Assembly (NCBI GenBank): GCA_016296655.1
Contig: JAEDIW010000005.1
Coordinates: 6,649 to 70,648 of the forward strand
Direction: 5' to 3'
Source of the DNA: Treponema sp.
GTDB lineage: Bacteria > Spirochaetota > Spirochaetia > Treponematales > Treponemataceae
Length of the DNA stretch: 64,000 nucleotides
Shown here: piece by piece, positions 9,068 to 16,985 of the stretch
Numbering within the stretch: the first letter of the stretch is position 1
How the letters are laid out: every line of letters starts with the position of its first letter
Position numbers and translations under genes: made by a program
Notes under the pieces: generated by a model
Told to the model about the DNA's origin: nothing
Seen by the model: the letters and a program-made list of their open reading frames with translations, nothing else
The model's database searches: none

Positions 9068-10624
9068 ATGAAAAAACAAAAATTTTTCCTAAAGATTATT
9101 TTTTATGCTGTAGTATTTTTTTGTGCAGGTTATGCACATTCTCTGCCAGTAAATCAAACAGAACTTGAAAGTGTTTCTGCAAGTCAGGGCATTACCTTTG
9201 AAAATTATACAGGACCTCACAACATTATAGAATCAGCATCTTCAATTCGAGGAATCGGTACAGTTATGGGTTCTTTTCTACAGGAAAAAGAAAAAGAGGC
9301 TGTTCTTACCAATGGAAAAAAATATTCTGTTATACATGCCGTTGATTCCACAGAAACAGGCAAACTGGATGCAGATATTTTTATAATTGAAAATTCTGCA
9401 ACTGTTGATCATATAGACAATCTGCGCAGGATTATTGCAGGTTATCTTGTTTCTGCTTATGAGTATTCTGACAGGGATGCAGATACTCTTGCGGTTTTCA
9501 TTACGGTTTACAATGCCGTTTATCGCGGTGACATCAAAACCTGGCAGGAAAAGTATAAAAAAATCGTAACTAAAAATCTTTCCGCCGAAAAGTCAGGTCT
9601 TTCTTTAAGCTATAGGGAATGGCCAGGCAATACGCAAATTGTGATTCCTCTAGGTGAAGTTTCTGGAGGTGGGTTAAGCACTGTAGATACATCTGCCATA
9701 AGTGATAAAAATGTAGTAGCTTCAATGAAAGAAGAAGACGGCAAAAATATTGAAGAGCGCAAAGCCCTTATGAATATAAAGGAAAGAGAAGCTGAACTTG
9801 CCACTCAAAAAGCAGCAGAAGCCAAAAAAAATGAAATTGCGTCTCAGAAAGAACTTGAAAAAGAAAAAACTTTACTTCCTGAATTAAAAAAACAGGCCGA
9901 AATTGCTGAAAAACAGGCTTCTGAAGAGCCTGAATCAGAAGAAAAGCAGCTTGAAGCCCAGAAAAAACAGGAACAACTTGCCGCTTCTGAAGAAAAAATT
10001 GAAACCCTGCAGAATGAAATTGAAAATTCTGCCTTGCAGGCAAAGAATATGCAGACAAAAGCTGATAAAAAAACAAGTGAAGCCGTAAATGAACGCACAG
10101 ATATTGCAAAAGACCAGCAGAAAATCGTCAATGAAGCCATGCAGGAAGTTTCTGGGGTTTTTGCATTGAAACTTTCCGATGCATCAGGAATGCTTTCTGA
10201 GCTTGTAAAAATAAATGCACTTACGGGGCAGGTGGTAAAGGCTTCTGGCATAAAACAAATCCACAGCAGGACTTTTTTCTCTGTTGGAAATAACTTTCTG
10301 GCAGTTGCTGGAGAAAACAGAGGCAATGCAGCTGTGAAACTTGTTTTAATAGACCGTGAAAATATGAAAATTATAGCCCAAAGTGAGCCTCATGTTGCAG
10401 AAAATTCTGTTCTTGTAAAGGCAGATTCCGTTTTTTTGTGCATAATTCAGGAAAATGAAAAGTCATTTGTGGGAAAATTTGACGAAAACCTTAACCTGTT
10501 GTGCAAATCACAAATTGCAGTAAACAGTGCAACTCCCGTTACCATTACAGCTGATTCAGTTTATGTAACTGATGAAAAAGGGTTTATGGCAGGTCTTTCA
10601 CTTGCAGACTTGGCAAAACAATAA
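9068..10624 (+). CDS. Spirochaete p83/100-family antigen homologue
   Basis: 518 residues with a signal peptide (about 1-26). Architecture follows the Borrelia P83/100 family: a conserved N-terminal domain (about 30-210), then a long charged Glu/Lys/Ala-rich coiled coil (about 215-365), then a C-terminal beta-rich domain (about 370-515) with propeller-like strands. The opening SASQGITFENYTGP and RGIGTVMG segments are family hallmarks. In Borrelia the protein is a periplasmic or protoplasmic-cylinder antigen; its molecular role is not known. GAGG at correct spacing precedes the ATG. It stands alone, about 130 bp after the beta-propeller gene, and before the small membrane gene that carries the IS. 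Two long antisense frames inside the coil are composition shadows. Confidence 0.85.
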   Translation: MKKQKFFLKIIFYAVVFFCAGYAHSLPVNQTELESVSASQGITFENYTGPHNIIESASSIRGIGTVMGSFLQEKEKEAVLTNGKKYSVIHAVDSTETGKLDADIFIIENSATVDHIDNLRRIIAGYLVSAYEYSDRDADTLAVFITVYNAVYRGDIKTWQEKYKKIVTKNLSAEKSGLSLSYREWPGNTQIVIPLGEVSGGGLSTVDTSAISDKNVVASMKEEDGKNIEERKALMNIKEREAELATQKAAEAKKNEIASQKELEKEKTLLPELKKQAEIAEKQASEEPESEEKQLEAQKKQEQLAASEEKIETLQNEIENSALQAKNMQTKADKKTSEAVNERTDIAKDQQKIVNEAMQEVSGVFALKLSDASGMLSELVKINALTGQVVKASGIKQIHSRTFFSVGNNFLAVAGENRGNAAVKLVLIDRENMKIIAQSEPHVAENSVLVKADSVFLCIIQENEKSFVGKFDENLNLLCKSQIAVNSATPVTITADSVYVTDEKGFMAGLSLADLAKQ

Positions 10625-10984
10625 AAAATGGATTTTTAGAGCTGAAAATTAGAAATTCTGGAGATTTTTTTGGAATAATTTTTTTATACGTTAAAATTCT
10701 CTTAAGGTATAACTCAGAATTATAAAATATCAGTTGTTACCACAGGAGGAAAAATGGCTAAAAAACAGTCTTCTTTGAATTATGTTTATATGGTTGGAAT
10801 GCTTCTTGTTCTGATTTCCTGCTTTCTGCCGCTTGGAAGTTTCCTTGTATTAAAGGGAACTTTGATTTCTACTGTAAAAAATGGAAGTGGAATCCTGCAG
10901 GCTGGGGCTTTAATTACTTTAATCGGTACTATAGCCGGCATTATAGTTTTTTTTGTATATAACAAGTTTATTGCCAAACTTATA

Positions 10985-10994
10985 TGTTATATTG
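10985..10994. repeat. Target-site duplication, left copy
   Basis: The decamer TGTTATATTG directly abuts the left end of the IS and is repeated exactly on the right side at 12257-12266. ISAs1-family elements make 8-10 bp duplications, so length and position agree. Confidence 0.95.
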
Positions 10995-11009
10995 CAGGGC
11001 CTCCGCATT
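10995..11009 (+). repeat. IS left terminal inverted repeat
   Basis: CAGGGCCTCCGCATT. It matches the inverted right end (12242-12256) at 14 of 15 positions. Confidence 0.92.
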
Positions 11010-11079
11010 TAAAATACTTTTAAAATGAATAGTATTTAAAATTTAAGAAATCTAATAAGATTCTTTTAGGTGGGTAAAA

Positions 11080-12243
11080 ATGAACTTAAAAGAATCTCTA
11101 GAAACAATAAAAGACAGCAGGATAGACAGATGCAAGAAGCATAGTCTTGTCGATATACTGATGATTGTATTTTTTGGACTGCTTTGCGGATACAAAAGCA
11201 TAGAATCAATACATTTATACGCAGAACTAAGTATAAATGTATTGAAAAAATATCTTGTTCTTGCAAACGGAATACCAAGTGCAGATACAATTCTGCGGGT
11301 ACTGGCAAAAATCGACACCGGGCAGCTGGGAAAAGTATTCATCGAATATGCAAGATCCGTTTTTGGAAACAGAATCAAAGACGGAGATGTGGTTGCCTTT
11401 GACGGAAAGACGGAATGCGGTTCTAAATATTCTCCCGCAGCAGAAAATGGAACAGAACACAAAGCTGTTCATATGGTCAGTGCATGGGCTTCAAGACTGG
11501 GAGTTTGTTTCGGGCAGATTAAAACAGAAGAAAAGTCTAACGAAATTACGGCGATTCCAGAACTTCTTGATCTTCTTGATTTGAAAGGAGTTATAGTAAC
11601 GATAGATGCGATGGGTTGCCAGAAGAAAATCGCCGGAAAAATCACAGAGAAAAAATCAGACTATGTATTCTCGCTCAAAGGGAATCAGGAAAAGATTCAT
11701 GACGACGTGAAAGAATTTTTTACAGGTCATCAACTTGATGAAAAATACTGCGAGCGGTATAAGGTTCAAAAATATGAAAGCGAACTGGAAATCGCTCACG
11801 GAAGAATCGAAAAAAGAACTGGTTTTTTATGTACAAATATCAAATGGCTCGAAGGTAAGGATGAATGGCCGAATCTTAAGGCCGTTGGAATGGTTGAATG
11901 CCATAGAATAGAAAAGAAAACTGGAAAAGAATCGTTAGAAACGAGATTTTTCATCACATCATTGACAGATGCCGGCAAAGCCTGCGAGGCGATGCGTTCT
12001 CATTGGGGCATAGAAAATGGCTTGCATTGGGAACTGGATGTAGTTTTTGGAGAAGATATATCCCAACTGCGGAAAGACAATTCAGCTGCAAATATGAATA
12101 TGCTCAGAAAACTTGTCATAAACATATTGAAACAGACTGATTTTTCTGAGTTTACAAAGGCAAAGAATCTGTCTATTTCTGGAAAGCAAATGCTTTGCGA
12201 TAAACACGAAGGATGTCTTGAAAAAGTTGTAAAAAATGTATAA
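11080..12243 (+). CDS. ISAs1-family DDE transposase
   Basis: 387 residues, normal for the family. An N-terminal helical DNA-binding region contains the DUF-type opening (DSRIDRCKKHSLVDIL), and the SADTILRVL segment is typical. Probable catalytic acids are D108 in AFDGKT, D176 in TIDAMGCQ, and a glutamate in HWGIENGLHWELD (E312, or the acids just after). The Rhs-associated H-repeat proteins belong to the same family. GGTGGG precedes the ATG at suitable distance. The stop codon lies within 15 bp of the right end of the element. Nothing in the frame suggests inactivation. Confidence 0.95.
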   Translation: MNLKESLETIKDSRIDRCKKHSLVDILMIVFFGLLCGYKSIESIHLYAELSINVLKKYLVLANGIPSADTILRVLAKIDTGQLGKVFIEYARSVFGNRIKDGDVVAFDGKTECGSKYSPAAENGTEHKAVHMVSAWASRLGVCFGQIKTEEKSNEITAIPELLDLLDLKGVIVTIDAMGCQKKIAGKITEKKSDYVFSLKGNQEKIHDDVKEFFTGHQLDEKYCERYKVQKYESELEIAHGRIEKRTGFLCTNIKWLEGKDEWPNLKAVGMVECHRIEKKTGKESLETRFFITSLTDAGKACEAMRSHWGIENGLHWELDVVFGEDISQLRKDNSAANMNMLRKLVINILKQTDFSEFTKAKNLSISGKQMLCDKHEGCLEKVVKNV

Positions 12244-12256
12244 TGCGGAAGCCCTG
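12242..12256 (-). repeat. IS right terminal inverted repeat
   Basis: AATGCGGAAGCCCTG on the plus strand. Inverted, it matches the left end with a single mismatch. It overlaps the last two bases of the transposase stop codon. Confidence 0.92.
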
Positions 12257-12266
12257 TGTTATATTG
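12257..12266. repeat. Target-site duplication, right copy
   Basis: TGTTATATTG, identical to 10985-10994, directly after the right end of the IS. Confidence 0.95.
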
Positions 12267-12433
12267 TAACACTGTCAGGTTTTTTGTATATTTATCTCAA
12301 CATGGGAAAATTTGCAAAGTCTGTTTCAAAAATGTTTATCCGTTCTTCTAATATAGAATTTGGAGCAGTTCTGCTGATTTTGGGGCTTGTTATTGCATTG
12401 GCAGGTCTGATTTTGAACAGAAAGCAGGCATAG
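12257..12433 (+). pseudogene. 3' part of the IS-interrupted membrane protein gene
   Basis: Starts with the second copy of the target duplication and continues in the same reading frame as the fragment at 10754. It encodes two hydrophobic segments (TLSGFLYIYL and AVLLILGLVIALAGLIL) before the stop at 12431-12433. A frame of 65 residues can be read from inside the IS, but it has no credible start of its own. The intact gene would encode 135 residues. The lack of extra frameshifts or stops shows that the damage is the insertion alone. Confidence 0.9.
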
Positions 12434-12494
12434 CTTTTACAGGGGGCAGGTAGATTATAATTTATTCTTAATTTGCCTGCTTAATTTTTACAAG

Positions 12495-12719
12495 ATGACA
12501 AAAGAACAATTATTATTTAAAATTCAGACAAATTCTGCATGGGAATTTAAATACAAAAATATAACATACAACCTTACCTGCGGAAAAGACGAAAAAGGTT
12601 CTATATATATAGATTTTGGAAAGCTTTATGAACCGCAGCGTTTTGCTTCTTTTGAAGATTTAATGCGTAATGCAAGAGTTGAAAACAGTTTTTTTCGTGA
12701 AATGCTTGAAAATCTTTGA
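12495..12719 (+). CDS. Small hypothetical protein, 74 residues
   Basis: A short mixed-charge soluble protein with aromatic-rich strands (WEFKYKNITYNL) and a helical C-terminal half (FEDLMRNARVENSFFREMLENL). No signal peptide or membrane segment is present, and I do not recognise the family. The translation shows normal treponemal codon use and balanced composition, unlike chance frames nearby. A TATAAT-like sequence (ATTATAAT) lies about 40 bp upstream, which could be its promoter. It sits between the interrupted gene and the converging ABC transporter gene. Confidence 0.6.
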   Translation: MTKEQLLFKIQTNSAWEFKYKNITYNLTCGKDEKGSIYIDFGKLYEPQRFASFEDLMRNARVENSFFREMLENL

Positions 12720-12747
12720 TATCAGGTTATTAAATCTAAGAAAAAAT

Positions 12748-14133
12748 TTATAGAGAATAGCTTTTACAGTTTAAAAGTTCTGCTTCTTTTTTATTGTGTG
12801 TAACAAAAATAACTGTTTTTTTTCCGTTTGATAGAAAATCTGAAAGAAATTTTATGATTCTTCGGCGGTTTTCTTCATCTAGGGAACTGAACGGCTCATC
12901 CAGCAATAGAATTTGCGATGGGAAAGCCAGGCTTCTTGCAAGATTTACACGCTGTTTTTGCCCTCCACTCAAATTCTGGACTTTTTCATTTAATTTGTCA
13001 TAAAGACCTGTTTCTTTTAAAAAATATCCGGCTATTTTAAAAGCTGTTTCTTTTCCTGTAAGATTAAAAAGCGGCAGGGCAACATTAAAAAGACAGGTTT
13101 TATTTTCTATGAGTCTTGGCTCTTGAAAGCAATAGGACACTCCTGAAAAATTCTCAGCAATGTAATTCAGCAAGGTCGTCTTACCCTTCCCGCTTGGAGC
13201 AAAAACAGCATTTACAGTTCCTTCTCCAAAACTGACAGAATATCTGTCAAAAATCTGATTTTCACCGTAAGAAAAAGAAATATTTTTCAATTCAATAGGT
13301 TCAGGCTGCTTTTCTGCAAAAAAATCTTCAGTAGAAAAATTTTCAACAGCAGGCAGCTTTGTTTTGCCAGTGATAAAAGACGGCAGGGAAAACAGCAGAA
13401 TTCTGCATATTTTTTCCGTGCAGTAACAGAAAAAAACAAGAATAATCGTAATGGCAAATACTTTTTCAGTTTCCAGATGAACCTGTGCTTTTGCAAGCAT
13501 TGAGCCAATGGCTTTTTGCGGAAGACACAAAACTTCACCTGCTGCAATTACCTTCCAGGTCATGCCGAAACATGAGATGAAAGCATTCTTAAAAAAAGGC
13601 ATAAGACGCGGTAGAAAAATATACAGAAATTTTTGTTTTTTCGTAAAATTGAAAATTTTTGCCATTTGCAAAAGTTTTAAATCATCATCTTTTTTTACAA
13701 ATCCAGAAGAAACTGAACTTATTACAACAGGTAATGTCATTAAGATGCTGACAGCAACAGGAACAAAATCTGATTTCAACGCAAAAACCAGTAGCAAAAT
13801 GATTGCAACTATGGGGGTCGTCCGCAAAATTGTTACAGGAAGCCTCAAGAAATTATTAAAAAAAACGGATTTTCCGCAAAAAAAACCTAAAATGCAGCCT
13901 AAAATCATTGAAAAAGTAAAGCTTATAAAAAAACGGTGTATGCTTTGCAAAAAATTCCAGTAAAATTCAGGGCTTGCTAAATAAGATACGATTTCTGAAA
14001 AAACTGCATGAGGTGCTGGCAGAATTAAAGGAGAATTTATGCTTCTGCTGACTGAATTCCATAGAATTAACAGAAGCATAAAAGAAAGTAAAAATGGAAA
14101 TTTATTTTTTAGCCAGAAAAATAATTTTTTCAT
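12748..14133 (-). CDS. ABC transporter with permease and ATPase fused in one chain (TauC/SsuC + TauB/SsuB type)
   Basis: 461 residues. Residues about 1-250 are a BPD_transp_1 permease with five to six membrane segments and a recognisable EAA-type loop (MAKIFNFTKKQKFLYIFLP, about 157-175). Residues about 278-461 are an ABC ATPase: Walker A APSGKGKTT (312-320), Q-loop at Q337, signature LSGGQ (388-392), Walker B ILLLDEP (408-414) and switch histidine H446. The Walker A first position is Ala instead of the usual Gly. In most relatives these are two genes; here they are one continuous frame. The binding protein is encoded just upstream (14154-15062, 20 bp gap), so the pair forms a complete importer. 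Family members carry nitrate, sulphonates, taurine or thiamine precursors; the substrate here is open. Confidence 0.88.
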   Translation of the reverse strand: MKKLFFWLKNKFPFLLSFMLLLILWNSVSRSINSPLILPAPHAVFSEIVSYLASPEFYWNFLQSIHRFFISFTFSMILGCILGFFCGKSVFFNNFLRLPVTILRTTPIVAIILLLVFALKSDFVPVAVSILMTLPVVISSVSSGFVKKDDDLKLLQMAKIFNFTKKQKFLYIFLPRLMPFFKNAFISCFGMTWKVIAAGEVLCLPQKAIGSMLAKAQVHLETEKVFAITIILVFFCYCTEKICRILLFSLPSFITGKTKLPAVENFSTEDFFAEKQPEPIELKNISFSYGENQIFDRYSVSFGEGTVNAVFAPSGKGKTTLLNYIAENFSGVSYCFQEPRLIENKTCLFNVALPLFNLTGKETAFKIAGYFLKETGLYDKLNEKVQNLSGGQKQRVNLARSLAFPSQILLLDEPFSSLDEENRRRIIKFLSDFLSNGKKTVIFVTHNKKEAELLNCKSYSL

Positions 14134-14153
14134 GGTGTCATTTTACATTTTTT

Positions 14154-15062
14154 TCAGTTAAAGTAAAATCCTTCTGCAGGAAGTTTTCCTCCAATTGATT
14201 CCGGCTGATTTTCAAGAAAAATGGAAAGCAGTTTTTCAATTTGCCGGCGACCTTTTTTTGCAGGAACCCAAACATAACTGCCGTTTGGAATGGATTTTTC
14301 AACTACAGCAGCTGCTAAACCCATTTTATGTTTTTCAACAAGAATACCTGCCTGTGCAGGATTTTTTACAGTCCATGCAATTGCTTTTTCAACCTGTTTT
14401 ACAAAACTTTTTACATTTTTGGGATTTTTTGCTGCATAGTCAGAATTTACGACAAGAACTGTAATAGGATATTCTGTTTTCTGGAGTGAATAAAATTCCT
14501 TTTGCAAATCAAGAACCCGTTTTACAGATTTGTCTTTTATAGAGGCCACAGTTGGAAAAGGTTCTGGAACAATTGCATATTCTGCTTTGCCAGAAATAAC
14601 AGCGCCTGCAAGCTGAGCATTCGGAATAGAAAAATCAAGCACAGAATCAGATTTATTTTCAGAAAGCAGAAAACGAGTCATGTATTCAGGTGTTGCCCCC
14701 TGCCCTGCACAGTAAATTGTCTTGCCATTCAAATCCTTTATGCTTTTTATGGACTCATCTTTTGAAATAACAAAAAGATTTCCGTTGCCTGTAATGCCGA
14801 GACATAAAAGTTTACCGTTATTTTTTGTATAAACCTTTGCAGCAACATTTGGTGGCAGAAAACCGATGTCAAGCTCACCTTTTATGAGCTTTGCAAGCTC
14901 TTCCTGTGCATTGGCAAAAAAATCAAAGTGCAGGTTTTCCTGACTATTTTCAATCAGATATGCACAAGGAATGCCTGAAGGTCCGTTCAGAACTCCTACA
15001 TTTTGAGCTGATAATGAAAGGCTTAGAAATAAAACCGATGCCAGTACCAGAAATTTTTTCAT
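14154..15062 (-). CDS. NMT1/THI5-like substrate-binding protein of ABC importer
   Basis: 302 residues from the ATG at 15062, which has GGAGG at good spacing; a longer frame to 15074 would start at TTG through the Shine-Dalgarno and is rejected. A signal peptide (about 1-19, ending LSLSAQ) without a lipobox cysteine precedes the binding domain. NGPSGIPCAYLI, ELDIGFLPPNVAAKVY and GATPEYMTRFLL are typical of the nitrate/sulphonate/thiamine-precursor-binding superfamily. It feeds the fused permease-ATPase encoded directly downstream. No regulatory RNA such as a TPP riboswitch is evident in the 180 bp before it, which weakens a thiamine-precursor role. Confidence 0.85.
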   Translation of the reverse strand: MKKFLVLASVLFLSLSLSAQNVGVLNGPSGIPCAYLIENSQENLHFDFFANAQEELAKLIKGELDIGFLPPNVAAKVYTKNNGKLLCLGITGNGNLFVISKDESIKSIKDLNGKTIYCAGQGATPEYMTRFLLSENKSDSVLDFSIPNAQLAGAVISGKAEYAIVPEPFPTVASIKDKSVKRVLDLQKEFYSLQKTEYPITVLVVNSDYAAKNPKNVKSFVKQVEKAIAWTVKNPAQAGILVEKHKMGLAAAVVEKSIPNGSYVWVPAKKGRRQIEKLLSIFLENQPESIGGKLPAEGFYFN

Positions 15063-15245
15063 AAAATCCTCCAAAAAATATGTATTTTTTCATTCAAAAA
15101 AGTTTGATGTATACAACAAAATACTACAAACCTCATAAAAAATTCAACAGAAAAGAAAATTAATTCAAGGTCAACATAGAATTAACCCTATTGAGAATTT
15201 TTCAGTATTAACCTGAAAGTAGAACATTTACATGCAAATACTGCT

Positions 15246-16661
15246 TTACATAACCAGCTGAATTCCGCAGGCGTATGCAAAAACTTCTGTAACACGGGGA
15301 ATCTGTTCTTTTTTTAATGAAGAATAATTTATAACAAAAGTTTTTTCCTCATTGGAAGTTTTGCTGTAGTAGTAATCGGATAAAAGCGCTGCATTTATAT
15401 TACTTTTTAAAAGCCGATTTTTGAGTTCTTGGGCTGAATAGTTTGATTTTATAGTTAAAAGAAAATGCAGACCGGAATTTTCTTCATTTATCCTTGCAAT
15501 TGACGATAATTTTGATTTTTTTAGCAGGGTTATGAATTCATTACGCAGGCTTCTATAATAATTTTTCATCCGGTTTATGTGTTTTTCGTAATTACCATCC
15601 TGAATGAATTTTGCAAGCGTGTATTGTTCAAAAGAACTGACCTGACATGAATAAAATCCAAGTTTTTTTTCAAATAAGGATATAAGGCTTTGCGGAAGTA
15701 CCATGTAGCTGATTCGAAAAGAAGGTGACAAAGTTTTTGAAAAAGTGTTCATATAGATGACTTTTGAAGCTGAATCTGTACCTTGTAGCGTCGGCAACGG
15801 CTTTCCGTTAAATCGGAATTCACTGTCATAATCGTCTTCAATTATGTAGCGGTTTTCTTTTTTGTATGCCCACTGAAGCAGTTCCTGCCGTCGCTTTACA
15901 GGCATTACAATTCCTGTGGGAAAATGGTGAGCTGGAGAAACATGAACTATATTTGCATTGCTTTCCTGAAGTTGCCCTATATTTATACCGCAGCTGTCCA
16001 TATTTATTGGAATGGATTTTGCTCCATTGAGGGTGAAAACCTCCTGAACCTTGTGATAACCTGGATTTTCTACTGCAAAGATATTTTCCCTGCCCAAAAA
16101 CTGTACAATCATTGAATAAAGAGATTCTGTTCCAGCACCGATGATAATCTGCTCTGGACAAACGTTCATATTTCTGAATCCGTTTAAATGAATGGAAATT
16201 GCCTGACGCAGTTCATAAACTCCTTTTACGCTGTGCCGTTGCAAAAGTTTTTCATCCTGGCTAGTCAAAATTTGCCGCATTGTATGCGACCATAATGTAA
16301 AAGGAAATTTTTCAACAGCAGGGGAATTGCTTGTAAAGTCTGCAAGAAATTCTTTTGCAGGATTTTCCTGTGGTGCTGCAGTAATATTTAAACTTTTAGA
16401 ATTTTCCTTTTGTGGAAATTTTAATTCTGTAACAAAAAAGCCTTTTTTTTCTATTGAATAGATGTATCCTTCAGCGATTAATTGTGCATAGGCATTTTGT
16501 ACGGTGATTATGCTAACTCCCAGATGTTCTGCAAGCACGCGTTTGCTTGGAAGCTTTTCATTTGGATTAAGCTTCTGGCTGACAATCATTTTTTTTAGAG
16601 ATTCTATGAGAAATTCACATAGACCAGCACTAGCTTTCTGACTGAAGTCAATTGTAATCAT
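15246..16661 (-). CDS. MocR/PdxR-type GntR regulator with aminotransferase-like domain
   Basis: 471 residues from the ATG at 16661 (a longer frame reaches 16697 but starts poorly). The N-terminal winged helix-turn-helix (about 10-75) has the GntR pattern EKLPSKRVLAEHLGVSIITVQNAY. The rest is a class I aminotransferase fold with GAGTESLYSMI and a PLP lysine in NTFSKTLSPSFRISYMV. Proteins of this type sense pyridoxal phosphate or amino compounds and usually control vitamin B6, GABA or transport genes. No pdxST genes are adjacent. It is divergent from the MATE exporter across a 324-bp gap, so it may control that gene or itself; this is inference. Confidence 0.88.
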   Translation of the reverse strand: MITIDFSQKASAGLCEFLIESLKKMIVSQKLNPNEKLPSKRVLAEHLGVSIITVQNAYAQLIAEGYIYSIEKKGFFVTELKFPQKENSKSLNITAAPQENPAKEFLADFTSNSPAVEKFPFTLWSHTMRQILTSQDEKLLQRHSVKGVYELRQAISIHLNGFRNMNVCPEQIIIGAGTESLYSMIVQFLGRENIFAVENPGYHKVQEVFTLNGAKSIPINMDSCGINIGQLQESNANIVHVSPAHHFPTGIVMPVKRRQELLQWAYKKENRYIIEDDYDSEFRFNGKPLPTLQGTDSASKVIYMNTFSKTLSPSFRISYMVLPQSLISLFEKKLGFYSCQVSSFEQYTLAKFIQDGNYEKHINRMKNYYRSLRNEFITLLKKSKLSSIARINEENSGLHFLLTIKSNYSAQELKNRLLKSNINAALLSDYYYSKTSNEEKTFVINYSSLKKEQIPRVTEVFAYACGIQLVM

Positions 16662-16985
16662 TGCTGAATTATAGCAGAAAAATTTACTTTTTGGCACGCT
16701 TCAATGCTATGGCTCTTTGATAAATTTTTTTTATGAGATAAAATGGATTGTAAGCGATTTTAAAATTTGTGTGTGGGAAGCAGATGCATGATTTATGCTT
16801 TCAAATGAACCTGGCCCGCGCTGTAGCCCCTTTAGTCGACCGCAGCGAAGTTTACGAAGCGAGGACGATGCGCGTCAGCAAAGGGCGAAAGTGCGGTTGC
16901 AAAAAGAGTGTGCCTCAAATAATTTTTTGTTAGAAAATTTTACTTTTATTTAAAATTTAAAATTTTTAGATTAGAATGATATCTT
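16662..16985. other. 324-bp divergent intergenic region with a G+C-rich patch
   Basis: Both flanks are A+T-rich, as expected of promoters for the MocR and MATE genes. The middle (about 16811-16900) rises to about 55% G+C by hand count and reads CCCTTTAGTCGACCGCAGCG, then GAAGCGAGGACGATGCGCG. It contains no open frame with coding character and no fold I recognise. Similar patches occur at 32529-32761, 33841-34100 and 40290-40400, so it looks like a dispersed repeat or decayed element. Confidence 0.55.

Larger units (their letters stand above)
10754..11023 (+). pseudogene. 5' part of small membrane protein gene interrupted by an IS
   Basis: Begins with AGGAGG and an ATG, and encodes two to three hydrophobic segments up to residue 80 (position 10994). 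From 10995 the reading frame runs into the insertion sequence and stops after about ten foreign residues at 11023. If the IS and one copy of the 10-bp duplication are removed, this fragment joins in frame to the 3' fragment at 12267. That restores a 135-residue protein with about four membrane segments and the C-terminus LNRKQA. No function is recognised. The truncated protein might still be made, but it lacks its last membrane segments. The frame is otherwise undamaged, which points to a recent hit. Confidence 0.9.
10995..12256 (+). mobile_element. Complete ISAs1-family insertion sequence, 1262 bp
   Basis: The element is bounded by imperfect 15-bp terminal inverted repeats. The left end reads CAGGGCCTCCGCATT and the right end, read inward, CAGGGCTTCCGCATT, with one mismatch. 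It is flanked by perfect 10-bp direct repeats and contains one full-length transposase gene (11080-12243) that stops just inside the right repeat. Size, ends, duplication length and transposase type all fit ISAs1. It splits a small membrane protein gene. Intact ends, an open transposase frame and an identical target duplication suggest the copy is young and possibly still active. Confidence 0.95.

Noticed and set aside
9768..10326. Two long minus-strand frames (113 and 160 codons) inside the p83/100 gene
   Set aside because: They are antisense to the Glu/Lys/Ala-rich coil, whose complement has few stops; the translations are Phe/Ser/Cys- and Leu/Gln-rich without any domain.
13508..13963. 151-codon plus-strand frame inside the fused ABC transporter gene
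   Set aside because: Lys-rich complement of membrane-segment codons; no start signal.
14000..15245. TPP or other riboswitch before the NMT1/THI5-like binding protein
   Set aside because: The 180 bp upstream is A+T-rich with no recognisable conserved core; a thiamine-precursor role is therefore not claimed.
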